From positions 5,514,001 through 5,578,000 of the forward strand of contig NZ_CP050296.1 in the NCBI RefSeq assembly GCF_014189455.1: a DNA stretch of 64,000 bases, given 5' to 3'. This document shows positions 50,814 to 59,989 of the stretch, in pieces. The position numbers were made by a program, and so were the translations under genes. The DNA is from Mesorhizobium huakuii (lineage in GTDB: Bacteria; Pseudomonadota; Alphaproteobacteria; Rhizobiales; Rhizobiaceae). Each line of letters opens with the position of its first letter. Position 1 is the stretch's first letter. The notes beneath the pieces were generated by a model. The model saw only the letters and a program-made list of their open reading frames with translations, searched no databases and was not told the origin of the DNA.

Positions 50814-52055
50814 TCAGCTTCCCGGGTCATCGGAATCGCCATTCCGCCTGGCCAGCCGCGCGAAAATGGTCGAAGTGCGCAACAGTGCGGTGAAGCGGCT
50901 GCGCTTGCCCACGGGCACGCCGGACCGCGCCTGCATGCGGTAGAGGATGACGGCGATGAAGATCGCGTAGACGGTGGCACTGAACACGAACAGCGAGCTC
51001 GGCCCGAAATGCTGCATCGCGGTGGAGGCGGCGAAAGGGCCACCGATGGCGCCGAAAGAGTAGAACAGCATCAGCGCCGCATTGATCAGCACGAACTCGC
51101 CCGTGTCGGCGCGGTCGTTGGAATGCGCCGCCGACAGTGAATAGAGCGGCATGGCGAAACAGCCGAAGATGAAGATGATGATGAAGTTGAGCAGCGGATT
51201 GCTGCCGGCGATGAACACCAGCGCCAAGGCTGAAAGCATCGCGCAGCAGGTCGTCATCAACAGCACCCGGCGCCGGTCCCAGCGGTCGGAGAGGTAGCCG
51301 AGCGGATACTGGATAATGGCGCCGCCAAAGATGCCGACGCTGACGAAGGTGACGACATCGGCGACCGACATGCCGATCTGTTCGGCATAGACCGGCGACA
51401 GCGTGCGAAAGGCGCTGTTGGTGACGCCGACGGCAATGCAGCCGAAGCAGCCGAGCGGGGAAATGCGCCAGACGCGTGCCAGGTCGAGCTTGACCTCCTC
51501 CGGCGGTGTCGGGTTGGAGCGGTCGCCGAGCGAAACCGGCACCAGCGACAGCGTGATCATGATCGACATGATGGCGAAGATGGTGAAGCCGCCGGCGCCG
51601 AAGACAGGGATCAGGAACTGGGCTGATGTCACCGAGCCGGTATCGACCATCCGGTAGATCGCCAGCACGCGGGCGCGATCCTTGTTGGTGACACCGGAAT
51701 TCAGCCAGCTTTCGACGATGGTGAACAGCCCGGCGAAACAGAAGCCGCCGGCAAAGCGCACCGCGCACCACATCACCGGATCGAGCACCAGAACCAAAAG
51801 CAGAGTGCCGACCGAGGCGATCGCGGCAAGTGCCGAAAACGCCCTGATATGGCCGACCGCCTTCATGATGCGGGTGATGGCCAGGCAGCCGAGCAGGAAG
51901 CCGGCGAAATAGAACGTGCCCATCAGGCCGATGTCGGAAGCGGGAAACCCCTCCTGCGCGCCGCGCAGCGCGATCAGCGTGCCCTGCAGCCCATTACCGC
52001 CGAGCAGGATGCCTGCGGCGAGAAGGAGCGGGATCAGCGGGCGGATGGACGACAT
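50814..52055 (-). CDS. MFS transporter (YcaD-like)
   Basis: A 413-aa protein with 12 hydrophobic spans. The inter-domain loop motif GYLSDRWDRRRVLL (about 251-264) and the N-terminal half motif SWLNSGVTNKDRARVLAIY (about 115-133) match the YcaD/major-facilitator group. The substrate is unknown. It is a single gene between rnd and the EamA remnant, transcribed on the minus strand. Confidence 0.82.
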   Translation of the reverse strand: MSSIRPLIPLLLAAGILLGGNGLQGTLIALRGAQEGFPASDIGLMGTFYFAGFLLGCLAITRIMKAVGHIRAFSALAAIASVGTLLLVLVLDPVMWCAVRFAGGFCFAGLFTIVESWLNSGVTNKDRARVLAIYRMVDTGSVTSAQFLIPVFGAGGFTIFAIMSIMITLSLVPVSLGDRSNPTPPEEVKLDLARVWRISPLGCFGCIAVGVTNSAFRTLSPVYAEQIGMSVADVVTFVSVGIFGGAIIQYPLGYLSDRWDRRRVLLMTTCCAMLSALALVFIAGSNPLLNFIIIFIFGCFAMPLYSLSAAHSNDRADTGEFVLINAALMLFYSFGAIGGPFAASTAMQHFGPSSLFVFSATVYAIFIAVILYRMQARSGVPVGKRSRFTALLRTSTIFARLARRNGDSDDPGS

Positions 52056-52164
52056 GAAGAAGCAATCACGGATCGGTGATCCCTTCTTGAACCATCGCTT
52101 TGGTCAATGCCAGCGCAATTCCCCGTGCCAACAGGGATGATCGGTGTATCCGCCTGAATTTGGA

Positions 52165-52707
52165 TCAGGAAAGCCGGCGCCAGAGCCTCTGATGTCTTGA
52201 GCCGAACCCCGCTCCTGATGCGATCGCTATTCCGGCGAGGACCGCGATGAGCCCGATAATCAGCTTCGCGCTCACCTGCTCGCCCAGGAAGACGACACCG
52301 AAGATCGATGCGGTGACCGGATTGACCGCAACGGAGACGGCAACCAGTGTCGGCGCCGCGCGTCCAAGCGCAAATCCCCACAGGAAGAAAATCAAGGCGC
52401 CGCAGATTATGGCCAGATAACCGGCCGCGATCCACTGTGGGGTGCCAAGCGTGGCAAGCCGTGCGAACCCTCCGCTCGACGCCACCAGGGCCGACAGGCA
52501 GACCGCACCCACGCCCATGCCAAACGCCACGAACGGGATCGGCGCTGTGCGAGAAAGAAAGGGTCGCGACCAGACATTGTAGAGCGCCATGCAGCATGCG
52601 GCGGCGACCATGAGCAGGTCTCCACGCCATGCACCCGGGGGAGCGGTCGCCAGGCTGGTGCCGAGTGAGATGGTCACCCCGGCCATGGCGATCAGGTGGT
52701 CGATCAC
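52165..52707 (-). pseudogene. C-terminal half of an EamA/DMT transporter
   Basis: The 180-aa frame contains one complete EamA repeat (about residues 30-165, five spans, with LGTPQWIAAGYLAIICGALI and NPVTASIFGVVFLGEQVSA) and the last span of a first repeat. EamA exporters normally have two repeats and about 290 residues, so the N-terminal half is missing. A TAG stands eight codons upstream of the GTG, and the LacI gene begins (its stop) 72 bp further on, leaving no room. It is read as a truncated remnant, although a single-repeat transporter cannot be excluded. Confidence 0.7.
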
Positions 52708-52779
52708 CTCGCACAGCGCCTGCGGCTATCGGCCCTGGGTTCATAGGGATTCGCCAGCCTTCAAGGTCGCCGAGAGCGC

Positions 52780-53808
52780 TCAGGCCGAGCTTCGCAGCAT
52801 GAGTTCGGCGTTGAGCAGGATGCGCCCGCTGGCTGGTTTGGCCGAGGATTCTTCATCCAGCCTCTCCAGCAGAAGTTCGATGGCCAGGCGGCCGATCTCA
52901 TTGTAGTTTTGCGCAACGGTCGTGATCGGCGGGCAGGCGTAGCGCGACAGCGGATGGTCGTCGTGTCCCGCGACCCGCAAATCGCAGTCCGGGCCGTGGC
53001 CCACCTTCAGGCCCAGATGATAGGCGGCCGCGATGACGCCGAAGGCGACACGGTCATTGGCGCAAAGCACTGTCTTGGTGGCAAAGCCCTCCGCCTTCAG
53101 GATGCGAAGCGCTTCGTCGTAGCCGAACTTCTCGAAATCCCATGACCGCGCATCAGTGACGGGCACGATTTCAGGTATCATCTTGAACTGCTGCATGGCC
53201 TCGACATAGGCGTCCTGTCTGGCCGAGGCGTTGTTGTTGACCAACGGCATGGCGAAGTAGCAGGGCGGCTCGCCGGACCGGCAGAGATAGTCGACGATCA
53301 GCCTGAAACTCTGCCTGTTGTCGGTGCCAACGAACGAGGAGGTCTCGTCAAGCGGCGAGTCGACATAGATCAGCGGGATGCTTGATCCGAGTTCCGCGAG
53401 TATCCGGTGATGGGATTGCACGCCGAGCGGCGCGATGATGGCACCGGCAATGTTCATCGACCTGAATGTCTGGATCGCCTGGTCCTCCATCTCGGCGTGC
53501 CCGTCGGAGGACAGCACAAATGCCAGGAAACCGGCTTCATTGGCGATCGTTTCGATGCGGCGCGTCAGCGCCATGTAGAACGGATCCGTCGAATTCGGAA
53601 TGATGACGCCGAGAATGTTGCTGCGGCGGCGGTTGAGATTGACGGCGAACATGCTCGGCCGGAAGCCGGACTTCTTTTGCGCGGCCTCGATCACGGTTCG
53701 AGTGTTTTTCCGCACCGAGCCGGGATCGTTGAAATATTTGGAAACGGTGGTGCGAGACAGGCCGACAAAGGCTGAGAAGTCCTCCATCGTCCTTATCGTC
53801 TTTACCAT
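52780..53808 (-). CDS. LacI family transcriptional regulator of the polyol locus
   Basis: This 342-aa repressor has an N-terminal LacI helix-turn-helix (about 5-55, with FSAFVGLSRTTVSKYFNDP) and a periplasmic-binding-protein-like effector domain (about 65-340). ATG 53808 follows AGGAG at eight bases; the longer frame to 53841 was rejected. It sits at the end of the minus-strand dehydrogenase/binding-protein group and probably controls it in response to a sugar alcohol; this is inferred from position. Dyads at 57402-57429 and 57560-57573 are candidate operators. Confidence 0.87.
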   Translation of the reverse strand: MVKTIRTMEDFSAFVGLSRTTVSKYFNDPGSVRKNTRTVIEAAQKKSGFRPSMFAVNLNRRRSNILGVIIPNSTDPFYMALTRRIETIANEAGFLAFVLSSDGHAEMEDQAIQTFRSMNIAGAIIAPLGVQSHHRILAELGSSIPLIYVDSPLDETSSFVGTDNRQSFRLIVDYLCRSGEPPCYFAMPLVNNNASARQDAYVEAMQQFKMIPEIVPVTDARSWDFEKFGYDEALRILKAEGFATKTVLCANDRVAFGVIAAAYHLGLKVGHGPDCDLRVAGHDDHPLSRYACPPITTVAQNYNEIGRLAIELLLERLDEESSAKPASGRILLNAELMLRSSA

Positions 53809-53938
53809 CCGTGGGCTCCTTCTTCGAACTGCTGTCGTCACTGTCTACTTGAGTCACCTTTTCGCGGAAAGGAGGAGGGATGTGCTTTCCAAATGAGGAA
53901 TCTGCCTGTGGCCCCGGGCGCGGCTGCACTCTTTGAAA

Positions 53939-54952
53939 TTACGACTCCGCTGAAAACTGTACTTTCATCGTCGCCGGGTCGCCGCTGCTTTTGCCGAAGA
54001 ACGGCAGCAGTTCGGAAAGCGGCAGCTGGTGGCTGACAAGCCGTGCCATCGTGCCGTCGTCGCGTTTGAGGATGTCGAGCGCCTGGGGGATGTTGCGGTT
54101 CAGCGAATGCGACCCCGCCAGTCTGATCTGCCGGCGGAAAATCTCGAACGGGGCGACCGAGATCCTGGCATCGGGCGCGCAGACGCCGAAGACCAGTGCC
54201 GTGCCGCCATCGGCGGTGAAGCCGATCATGCCTTCGACCACCTTGGCGACACCGGTGGCATCGGCGACGAAATCGAAGCCGCGTGCCCTTGCGGCGAGTC
54301 CCCGCGATCCGGACACCAGCGGTTCCAGCCCGAGAGCCTCGGCGAAGACAAGCCGCTGTTCGCTGATGTCGGCGACCGCCACGCTTCCCACCCCTTTGGC
54401 CTTGAGTGACAGCGCCATAAGCAGGCCGATCGGCCCGGCGCCGAAGACCAGCGCATTGCCAGGTACGGTCATGCCGGCCTCGACGCCTGCGGCACCCAGG
54501 CCGTTCAGCACGCAGGCGAGCGGTTCGGCAAGTGCCGCCGTATCGAAGGCGAGGTCGCCGATGCCGTGCAGATGATCGACGGCCACGAGGCTGAACTCGG
54601 CGAAGCCGCCATTCTCGGTCACGCCATAGGCTTTCAGGGAGGCGCAAAGATTGGTCAGGCCCTTCCGGCAGGCGGGGCAATGGCCGCAGGGTATGTTGGG
54701 ATCGATGGCGACCCGGTCGCCGGGCTTGACCGTCGCGACATCGTCGGCGACCGCCTCGACGGTGCCGGCATATTCATGACCGGGAACCAGCGGAAACGCG
54801 CCCACGCCGTAGCGGCCATGCAGCACCTCGATGTCGGTGTGGCAAAGCCCGGCCGCGCGGACCCGCACCAAGGCGTGGCCGGCTTTGATGCTGGGCATTT
54901 CAAGGTCCGCCATGCCGGCGACGCCGGCCGCGGCAAATCGTATGGCCTTCAT
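53939..54952 (-). CDS. Zinc-dependent polyol (alcohol) dehydrogenase, MDR family
   Basis: A 337-aa medium-chain dehydrogenase. The catalytic zinc residues are in AGLCHTDIE and PLVPGHEYAG; the structural zinc site is CGHCPACRKGLTNLC (four Cys), and the NAD fold is VFGAGPIGLLMA. ATG 54952 (MKAIRFAAAGVAGMADLEMP) is the natural start. By context it oxidises a hexitol to a ketose. A PF00107 family dehydrogenase oxidises D-altritol to D-tagatose in a similarly composed Agrobacterium pathway; the substrate here is inferred. Confidence 0.85.
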   Translation of the reverse strand: MKAIRFAAAGVAGMADLEMPSIKAGHALVRVRAAGLCHTDIEVLHGRYGVGAFPLVPGHEYAGTVEAVADDVATVKPGDRVAIDPNIPCGHCPACRKGLTNLCASLKAYGVTENGGFAEFSLVAVDHLHGIGDLAFDTAALAEPLACVLNGLGAAGVEAGMTVPGNALVFGAGPIGLLMALSLKAKGVGSVAVADISEQRLVFAEALGLEPLVSGSRGLAARARGFDFVADATGVAKVVEGMIGFTADGGTALVFGVCAPDARISVAPFEIFRRQIRLAGSHSLNRNIPQALDILKRDDGTMARLVSHQLPLSELLPFFGKSSGDPATMKVQFSAES

Positions 54953-54982
54953 GTCAGTCTCCTTGACCTTACGCAACGAGCT

Positions 54983-55752
54983 TCAGCTCATCCAGTTGCC
55001 GCCGTCGACATTATAGGTCTGCGCCAGGATGTAGTCGCTGTCGGACGAGGCGAGGAACACGGCGAGCCCTGCAATATCCTCAGGGGTCGCGAAACGGCCG
55101 ATCGGGACGGACTTTGCCACCGCCGCCTTCTTCTCGCCCGGCTTCAGGCCTTCCCAGCGGGCAAAGTGGGCGTCGACGACATCCCAGTGCTCGCCGTCGA
55201 CGACGCCGGGCGCGATGGCGTTGACGTTGATGCCGTGCTTGACGAGCGCCAGCGCCGCAGACTGCGTCGCCGAGATGATCGCTGCCTTGGAGGCGCAGTA
55301 TAGCAGCACCAGCGCCTCGCCGCGGCGGCCGGCCTGGCTGGCCATATTGATGATCTTGCCGCCGCGCCGCGTTTGATCATCAGATTGGCCACCGCCTTCA
55401 TCATGAACAGCGGTCCCTTGAGATTGATGTCGAAGACCCTGTCGTAGCTTGCTTCGGTGATATCGGTGATCGGCGCCATGTCGAAGATGGCCGCATTGTT
55501 GACGAGGATGTCGATTCCGCCGGACGCTTGGTCGACCTCCGCCGCCACCCTTTCGATCGCATCGAGGTCGGTGATATCGAGCTTGACGGCGCTGGCCGCC
55601 GGACCGATCGCGGTGGCCGCCCGCGTGGCGCGCTCGATGTCGATATCGGCGATCACAACCTTGGCGCCTTCGCGCGCATAGGCTTGCGCGAAGCCGAGGC
55701 CAATGCCGCGCGCGCCACCGGTGATCAGGGCCGTCTTGCTCTTCAGTTTCAT
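54983..55752 (-). CDS. SDR-family polyol dehydrogenase, one-base frameshift as sequenced
   Basis: A sorbitol/galactitol 2-dehydrogenase-like short-chain dehydrogenase. The N-terminal part (TGGARGIGLG, VNNAAIFDMAP) is in one frame and the rest (GKIINMASQAGRRGEALV, catalytic YCASKAA, ending YNVDGGNWMS) in another. The break is near 55366: one C missing from a CGCGGC-type run would restore IKRGRGGKIINMAS and a 771-nt, 256-aa gene, the normal size. Everything on both sides looks intact, so a sequencing error is more likely than decay. It is 30 bp upstream of the MDR dehydrogenase gene in the same direction. Confidence 0.85.
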
Positions 55753-56014
55753 ATCCAGTTCCAGCCTTTCCTGACTGTTCGAAAACGGTGTCGTTGCGGC
55801 CAGCCGGCGTCCGGCGCATGGCTGGCGCTTTTCGCAATTCCGGGCGCAAGCCGTCAGGCTCTTTTGCCCTGATTGCCGCGAGGAACGCACGGACCTGCCG
55901 ATTGCTCACGCAATTCCTATGGGAAAACCGCCAGGCGCTTTTCCGGGAATTGCTTCAGCGGATCCGTGCATCCTCCCGGCCCGCTGCAACGGGAGGTATG
56001 ACAGGCCGGGATCG
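55753..56014. other. Gap where polyol permease genes would be expected
   Basis: These 262 bases lie between the binding-protein terminator and the SDR gene. They contain no permease or ATPase sequence, only short frames. One, on the minus strand, has a GGGAGG before an ATG and 21 codons; I do not consider it a gene. Confidence 0.5.
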
Positions 56015-56042
56015 CCAGGGGCGGCGCACGTTCCGCCCCTGG
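56015..56042 (-). terminator. Hairpin after the polyol-binding-protein gene
   Basis: CCAGGGGCGG / CCGCCCCTGG forms a perfect 10-bp stem with an 8-base loop, 20 bp past the binding-protein stop on the minus strand. No T run follows; such hairpins often protect the mRNA of binding-protein genes. Confidence 0.65.
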
Positions 56043-56062
56043 TTGTTTGGGTTCGAGCCCGC

Positions 56063-57382
56063 TTATTTGATGTAGCCCGCCTCCGTCATCGTCCGCTCCA
56101 CCTCGGTCTGGGCACCGTTGAGCACGTCGTCGACCGACTTCTGGCCGGTCACCGCGGCGGCAATCGCCTGACCGACCTCGGTGCCGATGCCCTGGAATTC
56201 AGGGATGGCGACGAACTGGATGCCGGTATAGGGAACCGGATCCTTGGTCTGCTTGGTCGGATCGGCGGATTCGATCGCGGCAAGCACCGTCGTGGCGAAG
56301 GGCGCGGCCTTCTGGTAGTCCGGGCTGGCATAGGTGGACTTGCGGGTTCCCGGAGGTGCCGCGACCCAGCCTTCGGTCTCACCGACGCGCTGGACATAGG
56401 CCTTCGACGTTGCCCACTTGACGAAGGATTTTGCTGCATCCGCCTTCTTCGTCGAGGCCGGGATGGCGAGGCTCCATGCCCAGCCCCAGGCCGAACCGTT
56501 CGGCGTGACCGCCACCGGCGCCTTGGCGAAGGCGACCTTGTCGGCGACCTTGCTCTGCTTCGGATCATAGACGCGACCCGCCGCGGACGTGGCATCGATC
56601 CACATGGCACAGTGGCCGGAGGAGAACAATGTCTGGTTCTCGTTGAAGCCGTTGGAGCTTATTCCCGGAGGACCATCCTTCTTCATCGTATCGACATACC
56701 AGCCGATCGCCTTCTTCCACGCGTCGGAATTGATTTGCGGCTTCCAGTCCATGTCGAACCAGCGGCCGCCGAACGTGTTCACCAGCGTGCCGACAAAGGC
56801 CATGTTCTCGCCCCAGCCCGGCTTGCCGCGCAGGCACAGGCCGTATTGTTCCTTCGACTTGTCTGTGAGCTTGTCGGCGAATTCCGTGATCTGGTCATAG
56901 GTGGGCTGCTCCGGCATCTTCAGGCCGGCGGCGTCGAACAGATCCTTGCGGTAGAGCGTGAAGGAGCTTTCGGCGTAGAAGGGGACGGCATAGAGCTTGC
57001 CGTCGACGGTCAGGCCGCTGCGCACCGGAGCGATCAGGTCGTCATAGTCGTAATCGTCGCCGAGATCGTTGAGCGATGTCAGCCAGCCGCTCTTGCCCCA
57101 GATCGGGGTCTCATAGCCACCGATGGTCAGTACGTCGAACTGGCCGCCCTTGGTGGCAATGTCGGTGGTGACCCGCTCGCGCAGGACGTTTTCCTCCAGC
57201 ACTACCCAGTTGACCTTGTTGCCGGTCGCCTTCTCCCATTCCGGTGACAGCTTCTGCATGATGATCATGTCGCCATTGTTGACCGTCGCAACCGTGATCT
57301 CCTCGGACAGGGCGGCGCTGGCCGCCAGTGCCGAAGCGGCGGCCGACAGGCCAAGAATTCCGATACGCTTACCTCTCAGCAT
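56063..57382 (-). CDS. Sugar-alcohol ABC transporter substrate-binding protein (SmoE/MtlE-like)
   Basis: A 439-aa family 1 extracellular binding protein with a signal peptide (cleavage after SAALS, about residue 26). The mature N terminus EEITVATVNNGDMIIMQKL is typical of sorbitol/mannitol/galactitol binding proteins. ATG 57382 follows AAAGGAGGAG, a very strong ribosome binding site. Normally two permeases and an ATPase follow; here only dehydrogenase genes do. It must use membrane parts encoded elsewhere, or they were deleted. It is divergent from the kinase gene. Confidence 0.87.
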   Translation of the reverse strand: MLRGKRIGILGLSAAASALAASAALSEEITVATVNNGDMIIMQKLSPEWEKATGNKVNWVVLEENVLRERVTTDIATKGGQFDVLTIGGYETPIWGKSGWLTSLNDLGDDYDYDDLIAPVRSGLTVDGKLYAVPFYAESSFTLYRKDLFDAAGLKMPEQPTYDQITEFADKLTDKSKEQYGLCLRGKPGWGENMAFVGTLVNTFGGRWFDMDWKPQINSDAWKKAIGWYVDTMKKDGPPGISSNGFNENQTLFSSGHCAMWIDATSAAGRVYDPKQSKVADKVAFAKAPVAVTPNGSAWGWAWSLAIPASTKKADAAKSFVKWATSKAYVQRVGETEGWVAAPPGTRKSTYASPDYQKAAPFATTVLAAIESADPTKQTKDPVPYTGIQFVAIPEFQGIGTEVGQAIAAAVTGQKSVDDVLNGAQTEVERTMTEAGYIK

Positions 57383-57401
57383 TTCGTCTCCTCCTTTACG
57401 A

Positions 57402-57429
57402 ATGCGCATGTGTAAGTGAACATGCGTAT
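57402..57429. promoter_or_regulatory. Inverted repeat upstream of the polyol-binding-protein gene
   Basis: ATGCGCATGT, an 8-base spacer and ACATGCGTAT form a dyad with 9 of 10 paired positions, 20-47 bp upstream of the binding-protein ATG. It is a likely operator, either for the LacI regulator or, given its CATGC core, for the DeoR regulator. Confidence 0.5.
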
Positions 57430-57559
57430 ACATTTTATTGCGCTACAGGAAAGCCAAGTCAAGCGTACCGTCGCCTGATTCTGGCGTCATGCCTTCGCCC
57501 TACGCTTGATGGTTCGCCATCCGGGACAACGAAGAAAGCCGCATGCGCAGTAAAATAAG

Positions 57560-57573
57560 TGGACGTACGTGCA
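57560..57573. promoter_or_regulatory. Second dyad in the divergent polyol promoter region
   Basis: TGGACGTACGTGCA is palindromic at 12 of 14 positions (core ACGTACGT). It lies 112-125 bp upstream of the kinase ATG, just before a TTGACT that could be a -35 box (57581). Confidence 0.4.
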
Positions 57574-57684
57574 GTTTCTGTTGACTTCAACCTTGCCGCA
57601 ATTTACGTCGGCTGCGGACAGGCGCTATCGTGCAGTCGGCGCGCCGTGACCGGCGCGCGGCTGGGGGAGAAGGAATTGCAGGGA

Positions 57685-58665
57685 ATGAACCGCCGAAGGG
57701 AGATCGCCTCCGAATCCACGGGGCCGACGATAGTCGCCGGCGAAATCCTGGTCGAGATCATGGCGACGGAGCGGGGTCTGGGCTTCCTCGAGCCGCTGAC
57801 GCTGATGGGCCCCTATCCGAGCGGGGCACCGGCCATCTTCATCGATCAGGTCGCAAGGCTCGGCGGCGGCGCCGGCCTCATCGGCTGCGTCGGCCGCGAC
57901 GATTTTGGAACCATCAACCTGGAAAGGCTCCGGCGCGACGGCGTCGACGTCTCGGCCGTGGTCGTCAGCGACCGCTACCCAACGGGAAGCGCGTTCGTGC
58001 GCTACAGGCCGGACGGCGGCCGGGACTTCGTCTACAACATCGCCGAATCCGCCGCCGGGCAGATCCGGCTTACCGCCGAGGCGCGCCAACTGGCGGACAA
58101 GGCAGGCCATCTGCATGTCATGGGGTCGACCCTGTCCGTATCCGGGCTGAAGGAGATCGTCGCCTATACCGCGAAGGCCGTGCGTGCCCGCGGCGGCTCG
58201 ACCTCCTTCGATCCGAATGTGCGCAAGGAACTGATCGACGGCGCCGACGGCGCGCAATTCTCCGAGCTGGTCGACGATGCGGATCTGCTGCTGCCTTCCG
58301 GCGACGAGCTGCTTGCCGCCGCCGGCGTCGATGACGAACGCCAGGCGGTGACGGCGCTGATCGCCCGGGGCGTCGGCGAGATTGTGCTGAAACGCGGCGC
58401 TGCCGGTTCTACCCGTTTCGGCGCCGATGGCAGCAGGATCGACTGTGCCGGCTTCCTGGTGGAAGAAGTCGACCCTACCGGGGCCGGCGACTGTTTCGGC
58501 GCGACCTACCTGACCTGCCGGCGCAAGGGGATGGAGCCTGCCAAGGCGCTGTTTTATGCCAATGCCGCCGGCGCCCGCAACGTCACGCGGCGTGGGCCCA
58601 TGGAGGGCCTTGCCGGCTTCGACGTGCTTGACGATTTCATTGCCGGGACCCAGAGGGCGACATGA
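57685..58665 (+). CDS. PfkB-family carbohydrate kinase (probable tagatose kinase)
   Basis: This 326-aa sugar kinase carries the PfkB signatures [16 protein letters not shown] (about 54-69) and [14 protein letters not shown] (about 268-281, with the catalytic aspartate). ATG 57685 follows GGGAGAAGGAATTGCAGGGA and gives a normal length; the open frame from 57559 reads through the promoter. Its stop overlaps the ATG of the PF08013 gene (ATGA). In Agrobacterium a PF00294 kinase next to a PF08013 gene phosphorylates D-tagatose; the same reaction is inferred here. Confidence 0.83.
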   Translation: MNRRREIASESTGPTIVAGEILVEIMATERGLGFLEPLTLMGPYPSGAPAIFIDQVARLGGGAGLIGCVGRDDFGTINLERLRRDGVDVSAVVVSDRYPTGSAFVRYRPDGGRDFVYNIAESAAGQIRLTAEARQLADKAGHLHVMGSTLSVSGLKEIVAYTAKAVRARGGSTSFDPNVRKELIDGADGAQFSELVDDADLLLPSGDELLAAAGVDDERQAVTALIARGVGEIVLKRGAAGSTRFGADGSRIDCAGFLVEEVDPTGAGDCFGATYLTCRRKGMEPAKALFYANAAGARNVTRRGPMEGLAGFDVLDDFIAGTQRAT

Positions 58666-59945
58666 TGGCCAATCCGCTCGCAGCTCTCGCCACCGCGCAC
58701 AGAAACGGATCGCCCTACGGCATCACCTCGATCTGCTCGGCCCATCCGCTGGTGATCCAGACGGCGATCAGGCGTGCCGTCGCCGACAAGGAAGCCTCGC
58801 TGCTGATCGAGGCAACCTGCAACCAGGTCAACCAGTTCGGTGGCTACACCGGGATGACCCCGGACCTGTTCGTCGCCTTCGTGCTGGAGATCGCCAACAG
58901 GGAAGGTCTCAACCCCCAGCGCATCATCTTTGGCGGCGACCATCTCGGACCGAACCCGTGGCGCACGGAGCTGGCCGCACAAGCGATGAACAAGGCCGAG
59001 GCCATGGTCACCGCTTATGTCTGGGCCGGTTTCAGCAAGATCCATCTCGACGCGTCGATGGGCTGCGCCGGCGAGCCGGCAGCCCTGGATGACGAGACCA
59101 TCGCGACCCGGGCGGCGCGACTGGCCAAGGCGGCAGAAAAGGCGGCGCGCGCGGCCGGTGGCGCATTGCCGGTCTACATTATCGGCACCGAGGTTCCCGC
59201 CCCGGGCGGCGTCGATCACGCGATCAGCGAGCTCAAGCCCACCGAGGCGGCGGCGGCGCGCCGTACCATCGAGGTTCATCGCGAGATCTTTGCCCGCGAG
59301 GGTCTGGCGGAAGCGTTTGGTCGCGTAATTGCCGTTGTCGTGCAGCCCGGCGTCGAGTTCGGCAGCCAGAACGTCGTCGCCTACAGGCCCGAGGCATCGA
59401 AGCCGCTGACCGGTTTGCTCGACGAGGAACCGTCGCTCGTCTACGAGGCGCATTCCACCGACTACCAGAGCCGCGCGGCGCTGACTGCGCTTGTCGGCAA
59501 CGGCTTTCCGATCCTTAAAGTGGGTCCAGGCCTGACATTCGCCTTGCGCGAGGCGCTTTACGGGCTTGATCTGATCGCCAGCGAAATGATCGCGGACTAT
59601 GGCGACAGGTCGCTTGCCCGCACGATGGAACGCGTGATGCTGGCAGCGCCCGGCCATTGGCACAGCCACTATCATGGCAATGAAACCAACCTCCATCTGC
59701 AGCGGCATTACAGCTACAGCGACCGCATTCGCTACTACTGGAACAACCCCGCTGCCGGCGTTGCCGTCGGCCGCCTGCAAGAGGCGCTCAACGGCGTCAG
59801 CATTCCCGAAACGCTGATGCGGCAGTTCCTGCCGATGGTACCGGCCGCGCTCGGGCCGGCGGGAGATCCAAACGCCATTCTTCACGACGCGATCGGCCAG
59901 GTGCTGGCCGATTACGACGCGGCTTGCCGCGGGCGCACCGCCTGA
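58662..59945 (+). CDS. PF08013 (GatZ/KbaZ-like) protein, probable tagatose-6-phosphate 4-epimerase
   Basis: A 427-aa protein of the family annotated as the non-catalytic subunit of tagatose-bisphosphate aldolase. Typical stretches are [32 protein letters not shown] (about 51-66), [11 protein letters not shown] and HIDA-like [12 protein letters not shown]. No catalytic GatY/KbaY partner is encoded nearby, so acting as an aldolase subunit is unlikely. Members of PF08013 in a comparable Agrobacterium locus epimerise D-tagatose 6-phosphate to D-fructose 6-phosphate, which would complete this pathway. ATGs at 58662 and 58665 are both possible. Confidence 0.85.
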   Translation: MMANPLAALATAHRNGSPYGITSICSAHPLVIQTAIRRAVADKEASLLIEATCNQVNQFGGYTGMTPDLFVAFVLEIANREGLNPQRIIFGGDHLGPNPWRTELAAQAMNKAEAMVTAYVWAGFSKIHLDASMGCAGEPAALDDETIATRAARLAKAAEKAARAAGGALPVYIIGTEVPAPGGVDHAISELKPTEAAAARRTIEVHREIFAREGLAEAFGRVIAVVVQPGVEFGSQNVVAYRPEASKPLTGLLDEEPSLVYEAHSTDYQSRAALTALVGNGFPILKVGPGLTFALREALYGLDLIASEMIADYGDRSLARTMERVMLAAPGHWHSHYHGNETNLHLQRHYSYSDRIRYYWNNPAAGVAVGRLQEALNGVSIPETLMRQFLPMVPAALGPAGDPNAILHDAIGQVLADYDAACRGRTA

Positions 59946-59989
59946 GCCCTTTTGCCCCTTTCTCCCGTCATTTGACGAGCGAGGCGCAT

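Noticed and set aside
58662..59945. Catalytic tagatose-bisphosphate aldolase
   Set aside because: The sequence is of the GatZ/KbaZ type (PF08013), which lacks the class II aldolase zinc site; the GatY/KbaY partner is absent.
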